DNA of 64,000 nucleotides. Source: Clostridia bacterium (GTDB lineage: Bacteria > Bacillota > Clostridia > Oscillospirales > Acutalibacteraceae). The stretch is taken from positions 1-64,000 of the forward strand of contig JAFQEL010000010.1 of assembly GCA_017399065.1 (NCBI GenBank), in the 5' to 3' direction. Below, piece after piece: positions 1-8,003 of this stretch (position 1 is the first letter of the stretch; each line of letters starts with the position of its first letter). A model generated the notes under the pieces. The model searched no databases and was not told the origin of the DNA. It saw only the letters and a program-made list of their open reading frames with translations. The position numbers and the translations under genes are program-made.

Positions 1-4
1 AAGG

Positions 5-28
5 TAGGGCAGGGGCTCGCCCCTGCCG
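5..28. repeat. REP-like palindrome with GTAG foot
   Basis: A GC-rich palindrome, GGCAGGGG/CCCCTGCC around a short loop, directly preceded by GTAG-type sequence. A near-identical copy lies at 48230-48254. It belongs to the dispersed palindrome family described for this window. Confidence 0.7.
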
Positions 29-49
29 TTAAGTTAAATGTAACCTTGC

Positions 50-73
50 GGAATGGTCAAGACCATTCCCTAC
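50..73. repeat. REP-like palindrome (GGAATGGTC type)
   Basis: Inverted repeat GGAATGGTC/GACCATTCC ending in CCCTAC, which is the GTAGGG foot on the minus strand. The same element recurs at 4896-4919. Confidence 0.7.
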
Positions 74-77
74 ACAT

Positions 78-141
78 TGTCATTCTGAGCGATAAAACGG
101 GCGACCACACAGGGTCGCCCCTACGCGTTCGGGATGACATT
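78..141. repeat. Short MITE-like element with a REP nested inside
   Basis: Imperfect terminal inverted repeats (TGTCATTCTGAGCG at the left, and the complement of a closely similar sequence at the right) bracket a GGGCGACC/GGTCGCCC palindrome at 98-124. The same termini bound a longer element at 4921-5029. This looks like one mobile palindrome family inserted into another. Confidence 0.6.
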
Positions 142-292
142 TTTTTTATATTGCGGTAAATGGTATGTCAAAAGCTCCTTTTGAAAGGAGGTCAATCTCT
201 AATTAATATCGATGTAATTTAATTGCGAATTGATTTGTTGCATAATATGTAAAAATATTTTGTTTTATCAAAGAGATTTATGCAATAATTAC

Positions 293-321
293 TTGATAAT
301 TGAGTTTAATTTATGTATAAT
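293..321 (+). promoter_or_regulatory. Sigma-A promoter of the NifU-like/GGGtGRT operon
   Basis: TTGATA at 293-298 and a perfect TATAAT at 316-321 are separated by 17 bp. The predicted start of transcription is near 328, so an in-frame GTG at 327 cannot be the translation start and the ATG at 369 is preferred. Confidence 0.8.
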
Positions 322-368
322 ATACCGTGAGATTGAATGGCTCAGAAATCAGAAAGGAGACAATCAAA

Positions 369-1061
369 ATGAACTATTCACATGAAGTGGAAAAAATGTG
401 TATCGTGGCTAAAGGCCCGCATCACGGTCCCGCTCCTATCCCCGAAGAGGGCAAGTGGGTAAAGGCATACGAAATTAAGGACATCTCCGGTTTCTCACAC
501 GGTGTGGGCTGGTGTGCTCCTCAGCAGGGTACTTGTAAGATCTCTCTCAACATCAAAGAGGGTATCGTAGAAGAGGCTCTTGTTGAGACAATCGGCTGCT
601 CCGGTATGACTCATTCCGCAGCTATGGCTGCCGAGATTCTTCCCGGCAAGACACTCCTCGAGTGCCTTAACACAGACCTTGTCTGTGACGCTATCAACGT
701 TGCAATGCGTGAGATCTTCCTTCAGCTTGTCTACGGCAGAACTCAGTCCGCATTCTCAGAGGACGGTCTTACAATCGGCGCAGGTCTTGAGGACCTTGGT
801 AAGGGTCTTCGTTCACAGGTCGGCACAATGTTCTCCACAAAGGCAAAGGGCGTACGTTACCTCGAAATGGCTGAGGGCTACGTTACACGTATGGCTCTTG
901 ACGAGAACGATCAGGTTATCGGCTATGAGTTTGTAAAGCTCGGCAAGATGCTTGAGGATATACGTCACGGTGCAGACCCCGCAGAAGCATACAAGAACAA
1001 TATGGGCAGCTACGGCAGATTTGCTGACGCTGCAAGATATATTGACCCCAGAGAAGAATAA
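369..1061 (+). CDS. NifU-like iron-sulfur scaffold-type protein
   Basis: A protein of about 230 residues resembling the iron-sulfur cluster scaffold (IscU/NifU-like) family. Three conserved-looking cysteines are visible: C49 and C56 in a G-W-C...T-C context, and C77 in I-G-C-S-G-M, the usual IscU-type spacing for cluster ligands. The ATG at 369 has an AGAAAGGAGA ribosome site 9 bp upstream. It is followed 15 bp later by the GGGtGRT gene, the usual partner of this scaffold variant in anaerobic Bacillota. A role in Fe-S or related metallocluster chemistry is inferred from family and context; the precise client is unknown. The long C-terminal tail beyond the scaffold core is not recognised. Confidence 0.75.
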   Translation: MNYSHEVEKMCIVAKGPHHGPAPIPEEGKWVKAYEIKDISGFSHGVGWCAPQQGTCKISLNIKEGIVEEALVETIGCSGMTHSAAMAAEILPGKTLLECLNTDLVCDAINVAMREIFLQLVYGRTQSAFSEDGLTIGAGLEDLGKGLRSQVGTMFSTKAKGVRYLEMAEGYVTRMALDENDQVIGYEFVKLGKMLEDIRHGADPAEAYKNNMGSYGRFADAARYIDPREE

Positions 1062-1076
1062 GGAGGAGGGAGAACA

Positions 1077-2081
1077 ATGGCTGTTACATTTGAAGGTAAA
1101 GAAAGAAGAATGGAAAAAATCGAGGCTTGCCTTGCTCAGTACGGCATCGAGAGCCTTGAAGCTGCCAGAGATCTCTGCCTCTCCAGAGGCATCGATGTCG
1201 AAGCTATCGTTAAGGGCACACAGCCCATCGCTTTCGACAACGCTGTCTGGGCATACACTCTCGGCGTAGCTATTGCCCTTGCACAGGGCATCGAGAATGC
1301 TGCTGACGCTTCCGCTGCTATCGGCGTAGGCCTTCAGGCATTCTGCATCCCCGGTTCAGTTGCTGAAAACCGTAAGGTCGGTCTCGGCCACGGTAACCTC
1401 GGCGCAATGCTCCTCAAGGACGAAACAAAGTGCTTCGCATTCCTTGCAGGTCACGAGTCATTCGCAGCTGCTGAAGGCGCTATCAAAATCGCTCTCACAG
1501 CTAATAAGGTTCGTACAGAGCCTCTTCGTGTTATCCTCAACGGTCTCGGTAAGGACGCTGCTATGATCATCTCCCGTATCAACGGCTTCACATACGTTGA
1601 GACAGAGTATGATTTCTACAGCGACGAGCTCAAGGTTGTCAACACAACACCTTACTCAAACGGTGACCGTGCTCTTGTCCGTTGCTTCGGTGCTAACGAC
1701 GTTCTCGAAGGCGTTGCAGTTATGAAGCACGAGGGTGTTGACGTTTCCATCACAGGTAACTCAACTAACCCCACACGTTTCCAGCACCTCGTTGCAGGTA
1801 CCTACAAGAAGTGGGCACTTGAAAACGGCAAGGAGTACTTCTCTGTTGCTTCCGGCGGCGGTACAGGCAGAACTCTTCATCCTGATAACGTTGCTGCAGG
1901 TCCTGCTTCCTACGGTCTTACAGACTCTATGGGCAGAATGCATGGCGATGCTCAGTTTGCAGGTTCATCTTCTGTTCCTGCTCACGTTGAGATGATGGGT
2001 CTCATCGGTATGGGTAACAATCCCATGGTTGGTGCTACAGTTGCTTGCGCTGTTGCAGTTGCAGAAAGCTACAAGAAATAA
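1077..2081 (+). CDS. GGGtGRT family protein
   Basis: Protein of 334 residues carrying the motif that names its family, G-G-G-T-G-R-T at residues 260-266. It is typically encoded beside the NifU-like scaffold, as here, where only 15 bp containing an AGGAGGAGGG ribosome site separate them. Glycine-rich stretches and many small residues suggest a compact enzyme-like fold, and no membrane segment is seen. The biochemical function of the family is not established to my knowledge. Two-gene operon with the upstream scaffold is clear. A link to iron-sulfur metabolism is inference from that pairing and from the hydrogenase maturation genes 3 kb downstream. Confidence 0.85.
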   Translation: MAVTFEGKERRMEKIEACLAQYGIESLEAARDLCLSRGIDVEAIVKGTQPIAFDNAVWAYTLGVAIALAQGIENAADASAAIGVGLQAFCIPGSVAENRKVGLGHGNLGAMLLKDETKCFAFLAGHESFAAAEGAIKIALTANKVRTEPLRVILNGLGKDAAMIISRINGFTYVETEYDFYSDELKVVNTTPYSNGDRALVRCFGANDVLEGVAVMKHEGVDVSITGNSTNPTRFQHLVAGTYKKWALENGKEYFSVASGGGTGRTLHPDNVAAGPASYGLTDSMGRMHGDAQFAGSSSVPAHVEMMGLIGMGNNPMVGATVACAVAVAESYKK

Positions 2082-2101
2082 TAAACAAACCACGACTTAA
2101 A

Positions 2102-2131
2102 GCTGTTGGGCGGAGCAATCTGCCCGACGGC
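2102..2131 (+). promoter_or_regulatory. Hairpin between operons
   Basis: Ten-base-pair stem GCTGTTGGGC/GCCCGACGGC with two G-U pairs. It has no following T-run, so it may be an RNA processing or stability element rather than an intrinsic terminator. Confidence 0.4.
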
Positions 2132-2160
2132 TTACAGTATTATTATAGGAGATATTAATA

Positions 2161-3393
2161 ATGAAAAAATCATTTCTTAAAGTAATTGCACTCGTTATGG
2201 TGGCTGCAATGCTTTTCTCACTTACAGTATCCGCTGCTGACGATTTTTCGTCACAGCCCGAAAACACTCTTAAGTTCGGTGAGGACGGCAAGTTCCGTAT
2301 CCTCCAGTTTGCCGATACACAGGACGATATGTTCCCGTCACCCGGTATGATCAAGATGATCGAAACAGCTGTTGAAAAGTACGAGCCTGACCTCGTTGTT
2401 TTCACAGGCGATAACACAGGTACGGTTGATCTTAAGATTGATGCTAAGTACGCTATCAAGGCTATTATCGATCCTATTGCCGATGCCGGCGTTCCTTTTA
2501 CGTTTGTTTTCGGTAACCACGATGCAGAGAACGTTTCAAAGGAAACTCACTTTGCAGCATACCGCGACTTTGATAACTGCCTTGCTTACGATGCAGATCC
2601 TGAGCTTTACGGCATGGGCACACACAACCTCACAATCAAGTCTTCCGACGGTACAAAGGTTGCTTACAACATCTGGATGTTCGACTCCAATATGTATGAT
2701 GATGAAAGAGGCGGCTACGATTACATACACGAGGATCAGCTCAACTGGTATGTAAACACATCAAATGCTCTCAAGGCTGCTAACGACGGCGAGCCCGTTC
2801 CCTCACTTGCATTCCAGCACATCGTTCCTTACGAAATCAAGGATTATGTTGTTGAAGTATCTCAGCCCGATCCCAACGGCTTTACATCTAAAAACGAAGA
2901 AACCGGCGAGATACACCACTATGCTCTCGACCCCAACTATGCAGAGGCAGGCTCAATCCTTCGTGAGAATCCCTGTCCCTCAACATTCCACGGTGAGCAG
3001 ATGAGCAAGTTTGTTCAGCAGGGCGATGTCAATGCTGTTTTCGTAGGTCACGACCACGTTAACGACTACATTGTTCACACAAAGATGAACGCTGCTGACG
3101 GTGCCGCTATCGATATCGTCAACACACCCGGCGCATCCTTCCAGTCTTATGGTGATGACGAAATGCGCGGCTGCCGTATTATCGACCTTGACGAAAGCAA
3201 TCCCTGGGAGTATGAGACATTCAGCCCCACATTCTATGATGTTGTTGGCGATACAGAGGAAAACAGAGCCCTTGCTTACGTTTCTGACAATATCGTATGG
3301 TACTATGTATCATTCATCGCAAGAATCATTCCTTTCTTCGGTGAGCAGCTTCAGCAGATGCTTATTTCTGCAATCTACAACACATTCAAATAA
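2161..3393 (+). CDS. Secreted calcineurin-like metallophosphoesterase
   Basis: Protein of 410 residues with an N-terminal signal peptide (K-K start, hydrophobic stretch, cleavage near A-A-D at about 26). The metallophosphoesterase signature blocks appear in order: F-A-D-T-Q, T-G-D-N, G-N-H-D and G-H-D-H, supplying the two-metal ligands. It should hydrolyse phosphomono- or diesters outside the cell; the substrate is unknown. It is followed 27 bp downstream by a PAP2 phosphatase, so the pair may release or recycle phosphate from lipids, nucleotides or wall polymers. A distant paralogue anchored by a membrane segment lies at 43659-44900. Ribosome site TAGGAGA precedes the ATG. Confidence 0.85.
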   Translation: MKKSFLKVIALVMVAAMLFSLTVSAADDFSSQPENTLKFGEDGKFRILQFADTQDDMFPSPGMIKMIETAVEKYEPDLVVFTGDNTGTVDLKIDAKYAIKAIIDPIADAGVPFTFVFGNHDAENVSKETHFAAYRDFDNCLAYDADPELYGMGTHNLTIKSSDGTKVAYNIWMFDSNMYDDERGGYDYIHEDQLNWYVNTSNALKAANDGEPVPSLAFQHIVPYEIKDYVVEVSQPDPNGFTSKNEETGEIHHYALDPNYAEAGSILRENPCPSTFHGEQMSKFVQQGDVNAVFVGHDHVNDYIVHTKMNAADGAAIDIVNTPGASFQSYGDDEMRGCRIIDLDESNPWEYETFSPTFYDVVGDTEENRALAYVSDNIVWYYVSFIARIIPFFGEQLQQMLISAIYNTFK

Positions 3394-3419
3394 TTTATAT
3401 GAAAGTACGGTGAAAAACA

Positions 3420-4166
3420 ATGGATGCTTTTCTCCAGTCAATTTATGAATTTGATCTCTCTGTTTTCAGCGCGATCTTTTCAATTGCCAACGATGTGCTT
3501 GACCACATAATGTTCTGGGTTACAAAGCTCGGTGACGGTATGATAATGCCGATTGTAGGCGTTATCCTTCTCTTTTTTAAGAAGACCCGAAAAGCAGGTA
3601 TGGCTATGCTCGGAGCTCTCCTTGTTATGGTTATTCTCAACAACGAGATTCTTAAGCCGATGATTGCAAGAGTAAGACCTTGCTTTATCTTTGATCCCGT
3701 GGCTCTTGAGGCTAATAAGGCTGAACTTGGCAGCAAGTTTGATAAAATACTGGCAACAGTCAACGAATATGCACAGAGGTTTCCTGAACTCAAAGCTAAA
3801 TGGATTGAGGGATATAAATTCCCGGAGATCGGCTATCCGAATCTCGCTGAGAAGCTTCCCTTTATCGCTTCTGAATTAACACATACTATGCCTCACAGCT
3901 GGTCATTCCCCTCAGGTCACACATCTTCTTCTTTCGCATTTGCAACAGCAGTTTTCGCAAACAACAAGAAGTGGGGCATTGCTGCATACGTTCTTGCAGC
4001 CCTTATCGGCTTCTCCCGTATCTACCTTGGCGTACACTACTGCACTGACGTTCTTGCAGGTGCAGTTCTCGGTATCGTCTACGGTGTTATCGGCGTTCTT
4101 GTTGTCGGCGCAATCATCAAGCTTATCAAGAAGAAAGACAACAAGCTTTCAAAACTTTTTGACTAA
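3420..4166 (+). CDS. PAP2-family membrane phosphatase
   Basis: Integral membrane protein of 248 residues with the three phosphatase motifs of the PAP2/haloperoxidase superfamily: K-P-x-x-x-R-V-R-P near residue 80, P-S-G-H near 166 and S-R-x5-H-x3-D near 200. Several hydrophobic helices surround them. Members dephosphorylate phosphatidic acid, undecaprenyl diphosphate or related lipids at the outer face of the membrane, so a role in lipid-carrier recycling is plausible. A long soluble insert of about 70 residues separates motif 1 from motif 2, somewhat more than in compact bacterial homologues. It probably shares a transcript with the preceding phosphoesterase and the following pduL. Confidence 0.88.
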   Translation: MDAFLQSIYEFDLSVFSAIFSIANDVLDHIMFWVTKLGDGMIMPIVGVILLFFKKTRKAGMAMLGALLVMVILNNEILKPMIARVRPCFIFDPVALEANKAELGSKFDKILATVNEYAQRFPELKAKWIEGYKFPEIGYPNLAEKLPFIASELTHTMPHSWSFPSGHTSSSFAFATAVFANNKKWGIAAYVLAALIGFSRIYLGVHYCTDVLAGAVLGIVYGVIGVLVVGAIIKLIKKKDNKLSKLFD

Positions 4167-4192
4167 TAAATTAACGAAAGGATGTTACTTAA

Positions 4193-4771
4193 ATGAATAA
4201 ACCTGTTCTTATCGAAACATCAGCACGTCACGTCCACGTTTCACGTAAGGACCTCGATATCCTCTTTGGTGAAGGCTATCAGCTTACACATAAGAAGGAC
4301 CTTTCACAGCCCGGTCAGTTCGCTTGTGAAGAGCGTGTAGCAGTTATCGGCCCCAAGGGCAGCTTCCCGGCTGTTTCAATCCTTGGCCCCGAAAGACCTG
4401 CAACTCAGGTTGAGATTTCTGCTTCCGATGCTCGTTCAATCGGTGTTGTTGCTCCCGTTCGCGAGAGCGGCGTTATCGAGGGCAGCGGTGCTTGCAAGCT
4501 CGTAGGTCCCAAAGGTGAGATTGAAATCAGCGAGGGTGTTATCGTTGCAAAGCGTCACATCCACGCAACTCCCGAAGACGGCGAGAAGTACGGCGTACAG
4601 GATAAGCAGATCGTTTCCGTTAAGGTTGAGTCCGACGGCCGCAGCCTTATCTTCGGCGACGTTGTAGTCCGTGTCAACCCTGCTTATGCTCTTGCTATGC
4701 ACATCGACACAGATGAGTCAAATGCAGGCTTCTGCACACCCGGTATGATGGGTGACATCATCACCGACTGA
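4193..4771 (+). CDS. pduL: PduL-type phosphotransacylase
   Basis: Protein of 192 residues in the PduL phosphate propanoyl/acetyltransferase family. The zinc-ligand histidines are visible at H13/H15 (R-H-V-H-V), H122/H124 (R-H-I-H-A) and H170 (M-H-I-D). It interconverts acyl-CoA and acyl-phosphate. No microcompartment shell gene or N-terminal encapsulation peptide is visible, so a housekeeping role making acetyl-phosphate from acetyl-CoA, in place of Pta, is the likely use. The ATG at 4193 follows a GAAAGGATG ribosome site. A strong intrinsic terminator follows at once. Confidence 0.9.
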   Translation: MNKPVLIETSARHVHVSRKDLDILFGEGYQLTHKKDLSQPGQFACEERVAVIGPKGSFPAVSILGPERPATQVEISASDARSIGVVAPVRESGVIEGSGACKLVGPKGEIEISEGVIVAKRHIHATPEDGEKYGVQDKQIVSVKVESDGRSLIFGDVVVRVNPAYALAMHIDTDESNAGFCTPGMMGDIITD

Positions 4772-4784
4772 TTTAATTTTATTT

Positions 4785-4822
4785 ACAGCGGCAATTCCGT
4801 TATCGGTTTTGCCGCTGTTTTT
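4785..4822 (+). terminator. Intrinsic terminator after pduL
   Basis: Perfect 10-bp stem ACAGCGGCAA/TTGCCGCTGT followed by a T-run. Confidence 0.9.
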
Positions 4823-4849
4823 ACCGTCATATCACTTTCATGGCGATGC

Positions 4850-4919
4850 GTAGGGAACAGTCTTGACTGTTCCGTTATGTACGTTGGGATTTTGCGGAAT
4901 GGTCAAGACCATTCCCTAC
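4850..4919. repeat. Pair of inverted REP-like palindromes
   Basis: Two palindromes face each other: GTAGGGAACAGTC...GACTGTTCC (4850-4873) and GGAATGGTC...GACCATTCCCTAC (4896-4919). Each has a GTAGGG foot on its outer side, the head-to-head arrangement usual for REP doublets. The second is a copy of 50-73. Confidence 0.7.
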
Positions 4920-4920
4920 G

Positions 4921-5029
4921 GTGTCATTCTGAGCGTAGCGAAGAATCTTATCCAAGGCTCCTTTTTTGAGGGAGCAACGAAGCTGACTGAAGGAGTATGA
5001 GATTTTTCATTTCGTTCAGGATGACATTG
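4921..5029. repeat. MITE-like element with terminal inverted repeats
   Basis: About 109 bp with imperfect inverted ends of some 27 bp, beginning TGTCATTCTGAGCG and ending in the complement of TGTCATCCTGAACG. No coding potential. Related ends occur at 78-141 and, less clearly, at 48092-48170. Confidence 0.6.
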
Positions 5030-5055
5030 TTTTATGCATAAGCAGTTTCTTGCAT

Positions 5056-5084
5056 TTGACAAAACCCTTATAATAATGTATAAT
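5056..5084 (+). promoter_or_regulatory. Consensus sigma-A promoter of the hydrogenase maturation operon
   Basis: TTGACA at 5056-5061, 17-bp spacer, TATAAT at 5079-5084, a perfect consensus. Transcription should start near 5091, leaving a 130-nt untranslated leader before the first gene at 5223. Confidence 0.9.
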
Positions 5085-5090
5085 ATAACT

Positions 5091-5222
5091 ATCCTGACAA
5101 GAGGAATTTTCCGACTGAAAGGTGCAGTTATTTTTGTATTCCAAGGGGCATACTATACCCATATACGATTAAAGCCGCACCTGTGTCAGGTGTGGCTTAT
5201 TTGCTTTTTAGGAGGAGTAATT
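5091..5222 (+). promoter_or_regulatory. Structured leader with terminator-like hairpin (possible attenuator)
   Basis: The leader contains a 10-bp hairpin GCCGCACCTG/CAGGTGTGGC (5174-5196) followed by a T-rich run to 5209. That run directly abuts the GGAGG ribosome site at 5211. An upstream AGGTGC near 5120 can pair with GCACCT in the hairpin's left arm, giving a possible antiterminator. This layout fits an attenuator or riboswitch, but the fold matches no class I recognise. Confidence 0.5.
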
Positions 5223-5480
5223 ATGGATACAAGAGTTGCCGTAATGGGCATTATTGTTGAGAATAAAGACAGTGTTGAGCAACTCAATTCTCTGCTTCAT
5301 GAGTACGGCGATATTATTATCGGCAGAATGGGCATACCCTATAAAGAGAAAGGCATAAGTATTGTCAGTATTGCGGTCGATGCCGCTCAGGATACCATTT
5401 CCGCTCTCTCGGGCAAAATCGGCAAGCTCGACGGTATCAGTGTCAAAACTGCTTACTCAAACGTGATAAGTCATGGATAA
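5223..5480 (+). CDS. TM1266-family putative regulator of the [FeFe]-hydrogenase system
   Basis: Protein of 85 residues matching the small TM1266-type 'iron-only hydrogenase system regulator' family, which has an ACT/NikR-C-like ferredoxin fold. Recognisable features are the V-A-V-M-G-I-I-V-E start, H-E-Y-G-D central turn, G-R-M-G-I-P-Y and the S-V-K-T-A-Y-S end. An open frame continues upstream to 5034, but that part crosses the promoter and leader; the ATG at 5223 has a TTAGGAGGAG ribosome site. Its stop overlaps the start of hydE by 8 bp, so translation is coupled. The family's ligand and target are not established to my knowledge; regulation is inferred from conserved linkage. Confidence 0.85.
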   Translation: MDTRVAVMGIIVENKDSVEQLNSLLHEYGDIIIGRMGIPYKEKGISIVSIAVDAAQDTISALSGKIGKLDGISVKTAYSNVISHG

Positions 5481-6522
5481 AAAGATAATAGATATTATAG
5501 AAAAACTTGCAGAGTGTCACAGCCTGAGTGCGGATGAATATAAATTGCTTATTACCGAGCGTGACGAAGAATCGGCAGAGCTTCTCAGCGTAAAAGCGGA
5601 TGCTGTACGCCACGAGTATTACGGCACCGATATTTATATCAGAGGTCTTGTTGAAATCAGCAACATCTGTAAAAACGATTGTCTGTACTGCGGAATAAGA
5701 GCAAACAACAAAAACTGCGAGCGTTACAGACTTACCGAAGAGGAAATCCTCTCCTGCTGTAAAGAAGGCTATAAGCTCGGCATCCGTACCTTTGTTTTGC
5801 AGGGCGGTGAGGATGCACATTTCACCGATGAAATTCTCTGCAACCTTATAAAGCAAATCAAAAATAATCATCCCGACTGTGCGGTTACGCTCTCACTGGG
5901 TGAGAGTAGCAAAGACAGCTATAAGGCACTGTATGACGCAGGTGCTGACAGATATCTGCTTCGCCACGAGACGGCAGACAGTGAGCATTATTCAAAGCTT
6001 CATCCGAGCGGTATGTCATTTGAAAACCGTATGCAATGTCTGCACAATCTTAAGGATATCGGTTATCAGGTCGGTTGCGGTTTTATGGTCGGCTCACCTT
6101 ACCAGACGGTGGATAATATCGTTAAAGATTTGATGTTTATCGAAAAATTTCAGCCTGATATGTGCGGCATAGGTCCATTTATTCCTCATAAGGACACACC
6201 TTTTGCTTTGTTTGAGCAAGGCAGTGTTGAGCTTACCTGCTACTTGCTGTCAATAATCAGGCTTATCTGTCCGAAGGTGCTTTTACCTGCAACAACTGCA
6301 CTTGCCACAATCGACGAGCAGGGCAGGGAAAAAGGAATCCTTGCAGGTGCAAATGTAATTATGCCTAACCTCTCACCCGAGTTTGCAAGAGCTAAGTATG
6401 AGCTGTATGACGGTAAACTCTCAACGGGCACTGAGGCGGCAGAAAATATCAGAAAAATAAAAAACTCAATGAAAAAAATCGGTTACCGTGTAGTTGTTTC
6501 ACGCGGTGACGCCAAGCAATAG
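5473..6522 (+). CDS. hydE: [FeFe]-hydrogenase maturase HydE (radical SAM)
   Basis: Protein of 349 residues with the radical-SAM cluster motif C66-x3-C70-x2-C73, in the sequence context I-C-K-N-D-C-L-Y-C-G typical of HydE. Further HydE-like blocks are L-Q-G-G-E-D, R-H-E-T-A and G-I-G-P-F-I-P-H. HydE takes part in building the diiron subcluster of the hydrogenase H-cluster, acting with HydG and HydF in the cytoplasm. The gene overlaps the upstream regulator by 8 bp and is followed 16 bp later by hydG. BioB and PylB are relatives, but neighbours and motifs favour HydE. Confidence 0.95.
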   Translation: MDKKIIDIIEKLAECHSLSADEYKLLITERDEESAELLSVKADAVRHEYYGTDIYIRGLVEISNICKNDCLYCGIRANNKNCERYRLTEEEILSCCKEGYKLGIRTFVLQGGEDAHFTDEILCNLIKQIKNNHPDCAVTLSLGESSKDSYKALYDAGADRYLLRHETADSEHYSKLHPSGMSFENRMQCLHNLKDIGYQVGCGFMVGSPYQTVDNIVKDLMFIEKFQPDMCGIGPFIPHKDTPFALFEQGSVELTCYLLSIIRLICPKVLLPATTALATIDEQGREKGILAGANVIMPNLSPEFARAKYELYDGKLSTGTEAAENIRKIKNSMKKIGYRVVVSRGDAKQ

Positions 6523-6538
6523 AAAGAAGGCTAATACT

Positions 6539-7987
6539 ATGGCAAACTACAATCCCAAATCACTCAAGGCAGAAGAGTTTATCAGCCACGAGGAAATACT
6601 TGCAACGCTCGAATATGCCGAGCAGAATAAGAATAACGTCGAGCTTATCGATTCTATTCTCGAAAAGGCACGCCCCAAAAAGACAGCTGACGGCACAGTC
6701 TGTGCAGGCCTTACATACCGTGAGGCAAGCGTGCTGCTTGCGTGCGAAATTCCCGAAAAGGTTGAGCGTATATACGAAATCGCCAAGGAAATCAAGCTTG
6801 CTTTCTACGGCAACCGTATTGTTATGTTTGCTCCGCTCTATCTTTCAAATTACTGCGTAAACGGTTGTGTATACTGCCCTTATCACCTTAAGAATAAGCA
6901 TATTGCACGTAAGAAGTTGACTCAGGAAGAGGTTAAGAAAGAGGTAATCGCTCTGCAGGATATGGGTCACAAGCGACTTGCAATCGAGGCAGGTGAGGAC
7001 CCCGTAAACAATCCGATTGAGTATATTCTTGAGTGTATAAAAACTATTTACAGCATCAACCACAAAAACGGTGCAATCCGCCGCGTAAATGTGAATATTG
7101 CCGCAACAACTGTCGAGAATTACCGCAAGCTCAAGGAAGCAGGCATCGGTACATATATCCTCTTCCAGGAAACTTATCATAAGGAGAGCTATCTCAAACT
7201 CCATCCGACAGGTCCCAAGCACGATTACGCTTACCATACCGAAGCTATGGATAGAGCTATGGAGGGCGGCATTGACGATGTCGGTCTCGGTGTCCTTTTT
7301 GGCCTTGAGCTTTATAAGTACGAGTTTGCAGGTCTGCTTATGCACGCAGAGCATCTTGAGGCTGTACACGGTGTAGGTCCGCATACAATCAGCGTGCCGA
7401 GAATCAAGCGTGCAGACGATATTGACCCGGACGTTTTTGATAATTCAATTCCCGATGAAATTTTCGAGAAGATAATTGCCTGCATCCGCCTTGCAGTACC
7501 CTATACGGGTATGATTATCTCAACCCGTGAGTCTCAGGCTGTGCGTGAGCGTGTGCTCAACCTCGGCATTTCGCAGATTAGCGGTGCTTCCCGTACATCT
7601 GTCGGCGGCTATACCGAAGAGGAAAGACCGCACGATTCCGAGCAGTTTGATGTTTCTGACCAGCGTACACTCGACGAGGTTGTCCGTTGGCTTATGCAAA
7701 ACGGACACATTCCCTCATTCTGTACTGCCTGCTACCGTGAGGGCAGAACAGGCGACAGATTTATGAGCCTTTGCAAAAACGGCCAGATTATCAACTGCTG
7801 TCATCCCAATGCACTTATGACTCTTACCGAGTATCTTGAAGATTACGCAAGCTCCGCCACAAAGGAAATCGGCTACAGTATGATTATGGATGAGCTGAAG
7901 AAAATCCCGAAGGATAAGGTAAGAGATATCGCAACACAGAATATCAATGATATAAGAAATTCAAACAGAAGAGATTTCCGCTTCTGA
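6539..7987 (+). CDS. hydG: [FeFe]-hydrogenase maturase HydG (tyrosine lyase)
   Basis: Protein of 482 residues. The radical-SAM motif is C106-x3-C110-x2-C113 and the C-terminal auxiliary cluster motif is C395-x2-C398-x22-C421, diagnostic of HydG versus ThiH. HydG cleaves tyrosine to give p-cresol and the CO and CN ligands of the H-cluster iron. The ATG at 6539 follows AGAAAGAAGG; a longer frame from 6494 lies inside the end of hydE and is not used. The hydrogenase structural gene itself is not in the window. Confidence 0.95.
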   Translation: MANYNPKSLKAEEFISHEEILATLEYAEQNKNNVELIDSILEKARPKKTADGTVCAGLTYREASVLLACEIPEKVERIYEIAKEIKLAFYGNRIVMFAPLYLSNYCVNGCVYCPYHLKNKHIARKKLTQEEVKKEVIALQDMGHKRLAIEAGEDPVNNPIEYILECIKTIYSINHKNGAIRRVNVNIAATTVENYRKLKEAGIGTYILFQETYHKESYLKLHPTGPKHDYAYHTEAMDRAMEGGIDDVGLGVLFGLELYKYEFAGLLMHAEHLEAVHGVGPHTISVPRIKRADDIDPDVFDNSIPDEIFEKIIACIRLAVPYTGMIISTRESQAVRERVLNLGISQISGASRTSVGGYTEEERPHDSEQFDVSDQRTLDEVVRWLMQNGHIPSFCTACYREGRTGDRFMSLCKNGQIINCCHPNALMTLTEYLEDYASSATKEIGYSMIMDELKKIPKDKVRDIATQNINDIRNSNRRDFRF

Positions 7988-8003
7988 TAGGGAGGGAAAC
8001 CAA

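Noticed and set aside
5034..5222. N-terminal extension of the TM1266-type regulator
   Set aside because: It would cross the consensus promoter and the terminator-like hairpin; ATG 5223 has an excellent ribosome site and gives the family length.
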